64,000 nucleotides of DNA from Mycolicibacterium pulveris (GTDB taxonomy: Bacteria; Actinomycetota; Actinomycetes; Mycobacteriales; Mycobacteriaceae). The stretch is from positions 868,001 through 932,000 of the forward strand of contig NZ_AP022599.1 of NCBI RefSeq assembly GCF_010725725.1. The letters are read 5' to 3'. The notes under the pieces were generated by a model. The model was not told the origin of the DNA. It searched no databases and saw nothing but the letters and a program-made list of their open reading frames with translations. The translations under genes were made by a program, and so were the position numbers. Below are positions 29,630 through 38,312 of the stretch, piece by piece. Positions within the stretch are counted from its first letter, which is position 1, and every line of letters starts with the position of its first letter.

Positions 29630-29962
29630 TCACGTGCATCCGGTGACGCTCACGCGCCGGCCCACGCTCGCGCACACGCTCACGTTCGGCGGGGGCGGCG
29701 GCACATACGCCGGCGGCGGGGGCGGCGGTGGTGGAGGTGGCGGCTCCTCCCCCGGTGGAGGCGGTGGTGGCGGCGGGGGCGGAGGTGGCGGAGGGGGTGG
29801 GAGCGCGTCGTTCAGGTAGGACAACGGGTCGGCACAGCCGGTGACGTCGACGAACCTGCCGCCGACGGAGCCACACACCGTCGCGTCGGCGGAGGGCATG
29901 ATCGGTAGCGTCAGGCCGCCGGCGAACATCGCGGCCGCCGCGCACAGCAACACCTTGCGCAC
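29630..29962 (-). CDS. Small secreted proline-rich protein with two cysteine motifs
   Basis: 110 residues. A signal peptide (MRKVLLCAAAAMFAGGLTLP, cleavage likely after SADA) is followed by VCGSVGGRFVDVTGC, then about 45 residues that are mostly Pro in two runs with a GEE break, then VCASVGRRVSVTGC at the end. The two Cys motifs are near copies, so the mature protein looks like two disulfide-linkable ends joined by a stiff polyproline arm. I know no function; cell-wall location is inferred. The complementary strand reads as poly-Gly but has no signal or start context. Confidence 0.75.
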   Translation of the reverse strand: MRKVLLCAAAAMFAGGLTLPIMPSADATVCGSVGGRFVDVTGCADPLSYLNDALPPPPPPPPPPPPPPPPGEEPPPPPPPPPPPAYVPPPPPNVSVCASVGRRVSVTGCT

Positions 29963-30436
29963 ACTTCCTCCTCAACGGTCCACTTCAGTGTGGCTCACAA
30001 CGGGTCGATTCCGGCGATCGCCACGCCTGAGCGCAGACGCAGGTCCCACCGAAATTGACGCCCATACTGTATTTGCTCAGCACGCGGTCTGTCATGGTTT
30101 TCACGTCGACTGCGGCGCTGGCAACTTCGCGGCGCCTCTCGCGGCTCACGATTTTCGCACGGTGGTCGTGGGTGGGCGCCACGGCAGCCGCAGGTTTCAG
30201 CACCCGTTGGGAAAGACCAACTTCCGTGTCCGTGCCGATTCCGATGCCCGGCGGGTCCGGCACATCACCGATGTCACCTGCTTGTCTATCCGTTTTGCGA
30301 AAAGCTGCACGCCAGAAGCCGGTGGTAATGTCGCCAACTTCCCGGTATGTTTGCTGCGACGTCCGCGGCGGTCGGGGGACCTTCGGGAATGGCGCCGCCA
30401 CGTCGGTCTTCGCCGGATCCCAACGTGGGGAAGTTC
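29963..30436. other. Intergenic stretch before the glycoside hydrolase gene
   Basis: 474 bp without a gene I can support; its open frames have un-gene-like composition. TAATGT at 30326-30331 could be a -10 box, with transcription starting near 30338 and giving a leader of about 100 bases. Nothing else stands out. Confidence 0.4.
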
Positions 30437-32380
30437 ATGTCTGCCAACGTGGTGTCGCCGCTTCGTCTGCGATTCGTCCGTCTCGCGGTCGCCTGTTCGG
30501 CGCTGCTGACCGTCGTCGCGACGCTCAGCACGCCCGCGCACGCCGCGGAGGCCTGGCAACGCAAGCGGCCCCCGTTGGCCACGCCGTGGACACATCTGGT
30601 CGGGCCCAACAACGCGCTGCCCGAATACCCACGCCCGCAGCTGGTTCGGCAACGCTGGCTGAACCTCAACGGTTTGTGGGGGTACACGGGCCGCTCCGGC
30701 GAGGACGCACTGGCGCCCCTGCCGTCGGCCGACGAGTACGACGAGAAGATCCTGGTGCCCTACCCCACCGAGTCGGCGCTGTCGGGCATCGAACGCCACG
30801 ACGACCAGATGTGGTACCGCAGGACCTTCGAGGTGCCCGGCACCTGGCGCGGTCAGCGAGTGCTGCTGCACTTCGGCGCCGTCGACCAGATCGCCACCGT
30901 CTGGGTCAACGACCAGGAGGTCGCCCACCATGAAGGCGGCTACACCTCGTTCAGCGCCGACATCACCGACGCGCTGCGCTGGTCGGGCACCCAGGAACTG
31001 ACGGTGCGTGTCGAAGACCGCAACGAGGCCAACGCGGTTCCGGTGGGCAAGCAGCGCAACCGGCCCGGCGGGCTGTTCTACACCGGCGCCTCGGGAATCT
31101 GGCAGACGGTGTGGATGGAGCCGGTGCGCGCCGCGCACATCGAGAAGCTCGACATCACCCCGGACCTCACCGGTTTCACCGTCACGCCCCGGGTTTCGGA
31201 AGCCGCCGCCGACGGGGTCGCCGAAGTCGTGGTGTACGAGGCCGACGGCGCGGAGGTGGCGCGGGTGTCCGGCGACGCGGGCCAGAGCCTGCGGGTCCGG
31301 GTGCCGCAGCCGCGGTTGTGGAACCCGGACGATCCGTACCTGTATGACCTGAAGGTGCGGCTCGTGGCCCGGTCCGGGAAGGTGTCCGACAGCGTCGGCA
31401 GCTACGCCGGGTTGCGCACCGTCGGCACCGTGCCCGACGCGCGGGGCCGGCCGCGAATCGCGTTGAACGACAAGATCACCTTTCTGCACGGGCCGCTCGA
31501 CCAGGGCTACTGGCCCGACGGGATCTACACCGCACCCACCGACGACGCGCTGCGGTTCGACCTGGAACGCACCAAGGCGCTGGGCATGAACTTCGTCCGC
31601 AAGCACGCCAAGGTGGAGCCGGCGCGGTGGTACTACTGGGCCGACAAGCTCGGGCTGATGGTGTGGCAGGACATGCCGTCGCTGGACGTCTCGCTCGATC
31701 CGCCGACCGGCCCGGCCCCCGAACCCAGCCCGCAGGCCAAGGCCAACTTCGAGCGAGAGCTTGCCGAGATGGTGGACCAGCTGCGCAGCGTCACCTCGAT
31801 CATCGGCTGGGTGCCCTTCAATGAGGGCTGGGGCGAGTTCGACACGGCGCGAATCGCCGACCGGGTGAAGGCGCAAGACCCGACCCGCATGGTGAACGCC
31901 AACAGCGGGGTGAACTGTTGTAAGTCCAGGCCCGACAGCCGCGCCGGCGACGTCTACGACGACCACACCTACGTCGGTCCCGGCAGGCCCGTGGTGCACG
32001 AGCAGGCCAGAAAGCTCGACCACCCCCCAGGCCCGCCCGAACACCGCGTCGTGGTCAACGGTGAGTACGGCGGCCTCGGGCTGGCGCTGGCCAGGAACCG
32101 GTGGCCGGGCCGGCCGGAGGCCTACGAGATGACCGACAGCCAGGCGCGGTTGACCGAGCGCTACGTCGAGGTGAGCCGCGATCTCGAGGAGATCGTGCGC
32201 AAGGGCGGGCTGTCGGGCGCGATCTACACCCAGACCACCGACGTCGAGAACGAGGTGAACGGATTCCTCAGCTACGACCGCTGGCTGGTCAAGATGGTGT
32301 TGCGCACCGTCGCGGAACGCAACCGCGCCGTCATCGCCGCGGGCGCGAACCCGGGAGAGCCGCCCGAGGAGCGTCGCTGA
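30437..32380 (+). CDS. Secreted glycoside hydrolase family 2 enzyme
   Basis: 647 residues. The signal peptide is at 1-38 (hydrophobic ACSALLTVVATL, then PAHA before AEAW). A jelly-roll sugar-binding domain (about 60-240) with WYRRTFEVP and VWVNDQEVAHHEGGY is followed by an immunoglobulin-like domain and a TIM barrel. Catalytic residues are Glu463 in FNEGWGEF (acid/base, preceded by Asn) and Glu543 in NGEYGGLG (nucleophile). Probably a beta-glycosidase acting outside the membrane. The ATG at 30437 is chosen because the signal peptide begins there; the frame is open to 30347. The convergent RluA gene overlaps its last 50 bp. Confidence 0.88.
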   Translation: MSANVVSPLRLRFVRLAVACSALLTVVATLSTPAHAAEAWQRKRPPLATPWTHLVGPNNALPEYPRPQLVRQRWLNLNGLWGYTGRSGEDALAPLPSADEYDEKILVPYPTESALSGIERHDDQMWYRRTFEVPGTWRGQRVLLHFGAVDQIATVWVNDQEVAHHEGGYTSFSADITDALRWSGTQELTVRVEDRNEANAVPVGKQRNRPGGLFYTGASGIWQTVWMEPVRAAHIEKLDITPDLTGFTVTPRVSEAAADGVAEVVVYEADGAEVARVSGDAGQSLRVRVPQPRLWNPDDPYLYDLKVRLVARSGKVSDSVGSYAGLRTVGTVPDARGRPRIALNDKITFLHGPLDQGYWPDGIYTAPTDDALRFDLERTKALGMNFVRKHAKVEPARWYYWADKLGLMVWQDMPSLDVSLDPPTGPAPEPSPQAKANFERELAEMVDQLRSVTSIIGWVPFNEGWGEFDTARIADRVKAQDPTRMVNANSGVNCCKSRPDSRAGDVYDDHTYVGPGRPVVHEQARKLDHPPGPPEHRVVVNGEYGGLGLALARNRWPGRPEAYEMTDSQARLTERYVEVSRDLEEIVRKGGLSGAIYTQTTDVENEVNGFLSYDRWLVKMVLRTVAERNRAVIAAGANPGEPPEERR

Positions 32381-33242
32381 CGTCGTGCAACATGCGCGCG
32401 CTGACGAACTCGCGCCGACGCCCGCTGAGCGGATCGGTGAACTCCAGGCGGTGGGCGAGCAACTGCAGCGGGTTGGTGAAGTCCTCGGGCGCGACCTCGA
32501 TCACCTCCGGGTACAACGGGTCCCCGATGATCGGCAGACCCAGCGCCGCCATGTGCACGCGCAGCTGGTGAGTCCGCCCGGTCGACGGCGTCAGGCGGTA
32601 CAACCCGTCGCCGCAACGCTCGATCAGCGTCTCGGCGTTCGGTTCGCCGGGCTCCTCCACCGCCTGTAAGTGGCCGCGGCGCTTGACGATCCGGCTGCGC
32701 ACCCCCGTGGGCAGCGCCACGCCCTGGTCGACGGCGGAACGGGCTAGATACGTCTTGCGCACCGCCGCGGCCGCGAACAGCGACTGATACGCACCGCGCA
32801 GCTCGCGTCGCGTCGTGAACATCAGCACGCCCGCGGTGAGCCGGTCCAGCCGGTGCGCCGGCGACAGCTCGGGCAGGTCGAGTTCGCGACGCAGCCGCAC
32901 CAGCGCCGTCTGCGTGACGTGGCGCCCGCGCGGGGTCGTCGCCAGGAAGTGCGGTTTGTCGACCACGACGAGGTCGTCGTCGCGGTGCAGAACCGGCATG
33001 TCGAACGGCACGGGCACCTCGTCACGCAGCTCGCGGTAGAGGTAGACGTGCGCGCCCGCGGGCAACACCGTGGTGTCGGTGACCACGACGCCGTCGGCGT
33101 CGACCACCTCGCCCGCACGCACCTTGGCGCCCGCGGCCGCGCCGAACCGCGCTTGAAGCTCGGCCAGCACCGGCCCGCCGAACAGCCGCACCCGCGCGGG
33201 CCCGAGGCCGTCGCGCACCGGAAGCGGTGCCGGCCGCCTCAA
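32331..33242 (-). CDS. RluA-family pseudouridine synthase
   Basis: 303 residues from a TTG start at 33242 that shares TTGA with the glpD stop; this start gives the length I remember for M. tuberculosis Rv3300c and the family N-terminus (LRRPAPLPVRDGLGP). The catalytic domain has PAHRLDRLTAGVLMF with the catalytic Asp, and RTHQLRVHMAALG. It converts uridines to pseudouridine, probably in rRNA or tRNA. The operon is lpdA-glpD-this gene; in M. tuberculosis phoY1 lies between glpD2 and this gene, and here it is absent. Confidence 0.9.
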   Translation of the reverse strand: MRRPAPLPVRDGLGPARVRLFGGPVLAELQARFGAAAGAKVRAGEVVDADGVVVTDTTVLPAGAHVYLYRELRDEVPVPFDMPVLHRDDDLVVVDKPHFLATTPRGRHVTQTALVRLRRELDLPELSPAHRLDRLTAGVLMFTTRRELRGAYQSLFAAAAVRKTYLARSAVDQGVALPTGVRSRIVKRRGHLQAVEEPGEPNAETLIERCGDGLYRLTPSTGRTHQLRVHMAALGLPIIGDPLYPEVIEVAPEDFTNPLQLLAHRLEFTDPLSGRRREFVSARMLHDVSDAPRAALPGSRPRR

Positions 33243-34978
33243 CTCAACGGAACCGGTTCGAGGATCTCGGCGCGCGCCTCGGGCGCGGCGGCCCGCAGCG
33301 CGTCGGCGGACTCGTCGTCGGGCTGCTGCTGGGAGCGCACCTCGGCGTCGACGCGCGCGCAGTAGGTGGCCACCTCGCGGTCCACGTCCTCGGCGGTCCA
33401 ACCCAGCACCGGGGCAACGACTTCGGCGACCTCACGGGCGCAGTCCACCCCGCGGTGCGGATATTCGATGGAGATCCGCATCCGGCGCGCCAGGATGTCT
33501 TCGAGGTGCAGCGCGCCTTCGGCCGCGGCGGCGTAGTACGCCTCCACCTTGAGATAGACCGGCGCCTCGGTGATCGGATCCAGAAGCTCCGGTCGCCTTT
33601 CGGCCATCTGCAACACCTCACCGATCATGGAGCCGTACCGGTCCAGCAGATGACGGACCCGGTAGGGGTGCAGACCGTAGTGCGCGCCGACGCTTTCGGT
33701 CTGGTTGATCAGCGCGAAGTAGCCGTCGGCGCCCAACAGCGGGACCTTCTCGGTGATCGACGGCGCCACCCGGGCGGGAATGAACTCCGCGGCCGCGTCG
33801 ATCGCGTCCTTGGCCATCACCCGGTAGGTGGTGTACTTGCCGCCCGCGATCGCCACCAGACCGGGCGCGGGCACCGCGACGGCGTGCTCCCGCGACAGCT
33901 TCGACGTCTCTTCGCTCTCCCCGGCCAGCAGCGGACGCAGGCCCGCGTACACGCCGTCGATGTCGTCGTGGGTCAACGGCGTCGCCAGCACCTTGTTCAC
34001 CTCGCCGAGGATGTAGTCGATGTCGGCTTTGGTCGCGGCGGGGTGCGCCAAGTCGAGGTTCCAGTCGGTGTCGGTGGTGCCGATGATCCAGTGTGTGCCC
34101 CACGGGATCACGAACAGCACCGACTTCTCGGTGCGCAGGATGATGGCCACCTCGCTGACGATCCGGTCGCGCGGCACCACCACGTGCACACCCTTGGACG
34201 CCCGCACCCGAAACCGGCCCCGCTGCTTGGACAGCGCCTGGATCTCGTCGGTCCACACCCCGGTGGCGTTGACCACCACGTGCCCGCGCACCTCGGTGCT
34301 CGCGCCGTCCTCCGAGTCGCGCACCTGCACGCCGATCACCCGGTCGCCCTCCCGCAGCAACGCCACCACCTGCGTCGACGACCGCACCACGGCGCCGTAG
34401 TGGGCGGCCGTGCGCACCACGGTCAGGGTGTGGCGGGCGTCGTCGACGACGGTGTCGTAGTAGCGGATTCCGCCGATCAGCGAGCTGCGCTTGAGCCCCG
34501 GCGACAGCCGCAGCGCGCCGGCGCGGGTCAAATGCTTTTGCGGCGGCACCGATTTCGCACCGCCCAGCTGGTCGTAGAGGAAGATGCCCGCCGCCACGTA
34601 GGGCCGTTCCCACCACCGCTTGGTCAGCGGGAACAGAAACGGCAGCGGCTTGACCAGATGCGGGGCCAGCGTGGTCAGCGACAGCTCGCGCTCGTAGAGC
34701 GCCTCGCGCACCAAGCCGAACTCGAGCTGCTCGAGATAGCGCAACCCGCCGTGGAACATCTTCGACGACCGGCTCGACGTGCCCGACGCGAAGTCACGCG
34801 CCTCGACGAGCGCGACTTTCAGCCCCCGCGTCGCCGCGTCCAGCGCCGCCCCGGCGCCGACCACTCCCCCGCCGATCACCACGACGTCGAACTGCTCGCT
34901 GCCGAGCCGTTCCCACGCCGTCGCCCGCTGCTCGGGCCCCAGAAGCGTCTGTCCGTTGGCGGGGATCGGGTCACTCAC
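33239..34978 (-). CDS. glpD: Glycerol-3-phosphate dehydrogenase (FAD)
   Basis: 579 residues from GTG 34978 (VSDPIPANG). The FAD loop is VVVIGGGVVGAGAALDAATRG; the family core SSRSSKMFHGGLRYLEQLEFGLVREALYERE is intact, and the C-terminal DAO-C domain has RISIEYPHRGVDCAREVAEVV. It oxidises sn-glycerol-3-phosphate to DHAP and passes electrons to quinone at the membrane. This is the GlpD2 type by recalled near-identity. Start choice follows GlpD2; the frame is open eight codons further. It lies 20 bp after lpdA, so they are coupled. Confidence 0.95.
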   Translation of the reverse strand: MSDPIPANGQTLLGPEQRATAWERLGSEQFDVVVIGGGVVGAGAALDAATRGLKVALVEARDFASGTSSRSSKMFHGGLRYLEQLEFGLVREALYERELSLTTLAPHLVKPLPFLFPLTKRWWERPYVAAGIFLYDQLGGAKSVPPQKHLTRAGALRLSPGLKRSSLIGGIRYYDTVVDDARHTLTVVRTAAHYGAVVRSSTQVVALLREGDRVIGVQVRDSEDGASTEVRGHVVVNATGVWTDEIQALSKQRGRFRVRASKGVHVVVPRDRIVSEVAIILRTEKSVLFVIPWGTHWIIGTTDTDWNLDLAHPAATKADIDYILGEVNKVLATPLTHDDIDGVYAGLRPLLAGESEETSKLSREHAVAVPAPGLVAIAGGKYTTYRVMAKDAIDAAAEFIPARVAPSITEKVPLLGADGYFALINQTESVGAHYGLHPYRVRHLLDRYGSMIGEVLQMAERRPELLDPITEAPVYLKVEAYYAAAAEGALHLEDILARRMRISIEYPHRGVDCAREVAEVVAPVLGWTAEDVDREVATYCARVDAEVRSQQQPDDESADALRAAAPEARAEILEPVPLS

Positions 34979-34998
34979 CGTTCCCAGGTTACGTGGGA

Positions 34999-36402
34999 TC
35001 AATCCAGATCGTCGTGCGCCATGAGCTGTCGGCCGGCCTCGGTGATCGACCCCGACAGCGAGGGATACACCGAGAACGTGTGCGCGAGATCCGTCACGTT
35101 GTTGCCGTTCTGCACGGCCAGCGCGATCGGCAGGATCAGCTCGGAGGCGATCGGGGCCACCACCACGCCGCCGATCACCACCCCGGTGGCCGGCCGGCAG
35201 AAGATCTTGACGAACCCGCGGCGCAGGCTCGACATCTTGGCGCGGGGGTTGGTGTTCAACGGCAGCATGATCGTGCGGGCGGGTACCGAACCGTCGTCGA
35301 TGCGCGACTGCGGCACGCCGACCGCCGCGATCTCGGGGCGGGTGAACACCGCGGCCGCGACCGTGCGCAGGCGGATCGGTTCCAGCGCCTCACCCAGCGC
35401 GTGATACATCGCGATGCGGCCCTGCATGGCGGCCACCGAGGCCAGCAGCATCAACCCCGTGCAGTCGCCGGCGGCGTAGATGCCCGGCACGGTGGTGCGC
35501 GACACCCGGTCGACCTTGAGGTAGTCGCCGGGGCCGAGCTCGATACCGACGCGCTCCAGGCCCAGCCCGCTGGTGTTGGGCACCGAGCCGACGGTCATCA
35601 GCGCATGGCTGCCCTCGACGGTGTGGCCGTCGGTCATCGTCACCTGCACGCCGGTCCCGGTGCGGGTCACCGACTCGGCGCGGGCGTTCTTGACCAGCGT
35701 CACGCCGCGCGACGCGAACACCTCCTCGAGCACGCCGGCGGCGTCGGAGTCCTCGTGCGGCAGGATCTGGTCGCGGCTGGCCACCACGGTGACCTTCACC
35801 CCGAGCTCGGTGTAGGCGTTGACGAACTCGGCGCCGGTCACGCCGGAGCCGACCACGACGAGGTGCTCGGGCAGCTTGTCGAGGTCGTAGAGCTGGCGCC
35901 AGTTCAGGATGCGTTCGCCGTCGGGCTGGACGCCGGGCAGGATCCGGGGGCTGCCCCCGGTGGCGATCAGCACGACGTCGGCGGTGAGGGTGCTGACCGT
36001 GCCGTCGTGGGCCGTCACCTTGACGGTGTGCGCGGCCATGCCCGGGCGGTCGTCGACCAGCTCGCCGGCGCCCGCGATCACCTGAACGCCCTGTTTGCGC
36101 AGCCGCGCCTCGATGTCGGCGGACTGCGCCGCGGCCAGCGCCTTGACCCGCTTGTTGATCTGCGGCAGCGAGATCTTGGCGTCGTCGAACTCCAGGTCGT
36201 AGCCGAGGTCGGGGGCCCGGCGCAGCTCGGTGCGCACACCGGTGGAGGCGATGAACGTTTTGGACGGCACGCAGTCCCACAGCACGCAGGCGCCGCCGAT
36301 GCCGTCGCGGTCGACGACGGTGACCTCGGCGTGCGGGGCGGCAACCAGCGCCGCTTCATAACCTGCGGGGCCGCCGCCGATGATGACGATGCGGGTTGCC
36401 AC
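34999..36402 (-). CDS. lpdA: LpdA-type NAD(P)H:quinone reductase (dihydrolipoamide dehydrogenase fold)
   Basis: 467 residues, GTG start at 36402. FAD loop IGGGPAGYEAALVA; NAD(P) loop GSGVTGAEFVNAY; DRVSRTTVPGIYAAGDC. The redox site reads GGACVLWDCVPSK, a C-x4-C pair at lipoamide dehydrogenase spacing, whereas M. tuberculosis LpdA (Rv3303c, recalled) has lost one Cys. The C-terminal His-x4-Glu base of true lipoamide dehydrogenases is missing (YPSLSGS). A TAGGTT box six bases before the GTG suggests a leaderless transcript. Operon partner of glpD. Quinone reduction and antioxidant defence is the family role. Confidence 0.93.
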   Translation of the reverse strand: MATRIVIIGGGPAGYEAALVAAPHAEVTVVDRDGIGGACVLWDCVPSKTFIASTGVRTELRRAPDLGYDLEFDDAKISLPQINKRVKALAAAQSADIEARLRKQGVQVIAGAGELVDDRPGMAAHTVKVTAHDGTVSTLTADVVLIATGGSPRILPGVQPDGERILNWRQLYDLDKLPEHLVVVGSGVTGAEFVNAYTELGVKVTVVASRDQILPHEDSDAAGVLEEVFASRGVTLVKNARAESVTRTGTGVQVTMTDGHTVEGSHALMTVGSVPNTSGLGLERVGIELGPGDYLKVDRVSRTTVPGIYAAGDCTGLMLLASVAAMQGRIAMYHALGEALEPIRLRTVAAAVFTRPEIAAVGVPQSRIDDGSVPARTIMLPLNTNPRAKMSSLRRGFVKIFCRPATGVVIGGVVVAPIASELILPIALAVQNGNNVTDLAHTFSVYPSLSGSITEAGRQLMAHDDLD

Positions 36403-36467
36403 GCCCCCAACCTAACGAAGCGGGAGGTCGATCACCCAGCCGACGCACGAACGCTTAGTCTTTCTGC
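36403..36467. promoter_or_regulatory. Divergent leaderless promoters for lpdA and the cyclotransferase gene
   Basis: In 65 bp, both strands carry TANNNT boxes at leaderless distance: TAGGTT on the minus strand (36409-36414) six bases before the lpdA GTG, and TAGTCT on the plus strand (36456-36461) six bases before the GTG at 36468. No ribosome-binding site is seen for either gene. Confidence 0.55.
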
Positions 36468-36950
36468 GTGCCGCTCTATGCCGCTTACGGATCCAACATG
36501 CATCCGGAGCAGATGTTGCAGCGCGCGCCCCATTCTCCGATGGCAGGAACGGGGTGGCTGCATGGGTGGAGGCTGACGTTCGCCGGCGAGGACATCGGTT
36601 GGGAGGGTGCGCTGGCCACCCTGGTGGAGGATCCGTCGTCCAAGGTGTTCGTGGTGCTCTACGATATGACCAAGGACGACGAGGCCAACCTGGACCGCTG
36701 GGAGGGCTCGGAGCTGGGGTTCCACAAGAAGATCCGATGTCGGGTGGAGCGCACGTCGTCGGACACCACTACCGACCCGGTGTTGGCCTGGCTCTACGTC
36801 GTGGACGCCTGGGAGGGCGGCCTGCCCTCGGCGCGGTATCTGGGTGTCATGGCCGATGCGGCCGAGATCGCGGGCGCGCCACCGGAGTACGTGCATGATC
36901 TGCGGACCCGGCCGGCTCGCAACATCGGTCCGGGAGCGCTGGGGTCCTAG
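36468..36950 (+). CDS. Gamma-glutamylcyclotransferase-like protein
   Basis: 160 residues from GTG 36468. The N-terminal YAAYGSNMHPEQM matches the substrate loop of the GGCT fold, followed by WRLTFAGED and a beta-rich middle. Family members release 5-oxoproline from gamma-glutamyl amino acids or are uncharacterised; this corresponds to Rv3304 in M. tuberculosis by position. Leaderless start is supported by the TANNNT box. Its last 104 bp overlap the C-terminus of the convergent FAD oxidoreductase. Confidence 0.8.
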   Translation: MPLYAAYGSNMHPEQMLQRAPHSPMAGTGWLHGWRLTFAGEDIGWEGALATLVEDPSSKVFVVLYDMTKDDEANLDRWEGSELGFHKKIRCRVERTSSDTTTDPVLAWLYVVDAWEGGLPSARYLGVMADAAEIAGAPPEYVHDLRTRPARNIGPGALGS

Positions 36951-38283
36951 CCGACGCCGCGCGGCGCCGCTGGAACATCCGCTTCTCGATCACGCGCTCG
37001 GCTTCGCGGCGCACGTCACGGCGGATGGTCTGCCACAGCTCGCGGCCATCGACCCCGGGATCGCGGGCGGCGGCCGCGGCCCAGCGCAGCACCCGCGCCG
37101 GCGAGAACACCTGCTGCGGCGACCTCACCCGGTTGAAGACGTCGGCGAGCTCGGTGAACCCGTTCGGCCGGGCGGCGAACCACCGGTAGGCGGCGAACTC
37201 GATCGGCGATATCGCGTCGTCACGGCCGAGCTGGTTGGCCCACTGATACATCGGCAGGCACTGCGCGTCACGGTCGAGCTCCCACGCCACGAGGGCGCTG
37301 TCGAGTCGGTCCGGGTCCTCGAGATGGGGTGCGACAGCCTCGCCGAGCAGCCGCCCGAACCGCCACGCGTCGCGCATGCCCTGCGCGGTGACCGGGTCCT
37401 TGAAGTGGCCGGAGTCGCCGGCCAACGCCCAGCCCGGGCCCTGCGAGTGCCGGAAGTAGGAGGGGTGCGAGTACGACATCCGGATCTTGCTGACCCGGCG
37501 GCAGCCGCGCAGCCGCTTCGCGTAGGGCGGGATGCGCGCGATCGTGGCGTCGAACGTGGCGATGGGGTCGGCGCGATAGTCGTCGGCGCGGCGCACCGGC
37601 GGCATCTGCAGCGCCACCAACTGCTCACCGTCACACGGGAACACGGTGACCAGATCGTCGTGCTGACGCCACTGCATGGCCACGTCGCGGCGATCGGCGT
37701 GCACGTCCTCGTAGTACGCGTAGGCCATCATCCGCTGGTTGGGCCAGAGGTGGTGGGCGCGGGCGCCGACGAGGCGCGCGACGGTCGATCTGCGCCCGTC
37801 GGCCCCGATCACCAGCTTCGCGCGGATCGTTCCCGTCGAGCCGTCGCGCAGCCGGAACCGCACCCCCGATGCGCGGCCGGTGTCGTCGCTGACCAGGTCG
37901 GTGACGCGGACATGCTCACGCACGTCGGCGCCGGCCTCCCGCGCGGTCTCGACCAGCGCGAGGTCCACACCCGGCCGTCGCACACACCCGCCCGCGGCCA
38001 GGCCCTCGTACACGCTGGACGGCCCGACCACCTCGACGCCGGGCGCCCCGAGCCCCGCCCGGACGTGCAGCGGCGCGCCGAGTTTCATCACGCGGTCGCG
38101 GGCGCCGAGCCGCTCGAGCTCAGCCCAGTGGTGGGTGAACAGCAGGTGCGTGGACAGCGTGTCGGAGGGAAAGGACGCGCTGTCGAGGACGACCACGCTG
38201 CGGCCCCGGCGGGCGAGCGCGATCGCGGCCGCCGAGCCAGCGCAGCGACCGCCGACGATGACGACATCAGTGTGTTCGGACAT
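36847..38283 (-). CDS. FAD-dependent oxidoreductase (geranylgeranyl-reductase/monooxygenase-like)
   Basis: 478 residues from ATG 38283. VVIVGGRCAGSAAAIALARRG binds FAD; IGADGRRSTVARLVGA and LAGDSGHFKDPVTAQGMRDA are the later FAD motifs of the PHBH-like class. The final 40 residues (after KRMFQRRRAA) are low complexity and run 104 bp into the convergent cyclotransferase gene, so the original stop may have been lost. Possibly a lipid reductase or hydroxylase. It faces a TetR gene across a short AT-rich gap with palindromes, its likely repressor. Confidence 0.8.
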   Translation of the reverse strand: MSEHTDVVIVGGRCAGSAAAIALARRGRSVVVLDSASFPSDTLSTHLLFTHHWAELERLGARDRVMKLGAPLHVRAGLGAPGVEVVGPSSVYEGLAAGGCVRRPGVDLALVETAREAGADVREHVRVTDLVSDDTGRASGVRFRLRDGSTGTIRAKLVIGADGRRSTVARLVGARAHHLWPNQRMMAYAYYEDVHADRRDVAMQWRQHDDLVTVFPCDGEQLVALQMPPVRRADDYRADPIATFDATIARIPPYAKRLRGCRRVSKIRMSYSHPSYFRHSQGPGWALAGDSGHFKDPVTAQGMRDAWRFGRLLGEAVAPHLEDPDRLDSALVAWELDRDAQCLPMYQWANQLGRDDAISPIEFAAYRWFAARPNGFTELADVFNRVRSPQQVFSPARVLRWAAAAARDPGVDGRELWQTIRRDVRREAERVIEKRMFQRRRAASARTPALPDRCCEPAGSADHARTPVARPRSRPHRP

Positions 38284-38312
38284 GTCGCCAGAATGCCAGC
38301 TCAGCCCATACT

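Noticed and set aside
29634..29819. Poly-glycine open frame on the plus strand
   Set aside because: It is the complement of the polyproline tract; no signal peptide or ribosome-binding site, while the minus strand has a proper signal peptide and Cys motifs.
30055..30933. 292-residue frame before the glycoside hydrolase
   Set aside because: Ser/Arg-rich, no family pattern, overlaps the hydrolase signal peptide and N-terminal domain in another frame.
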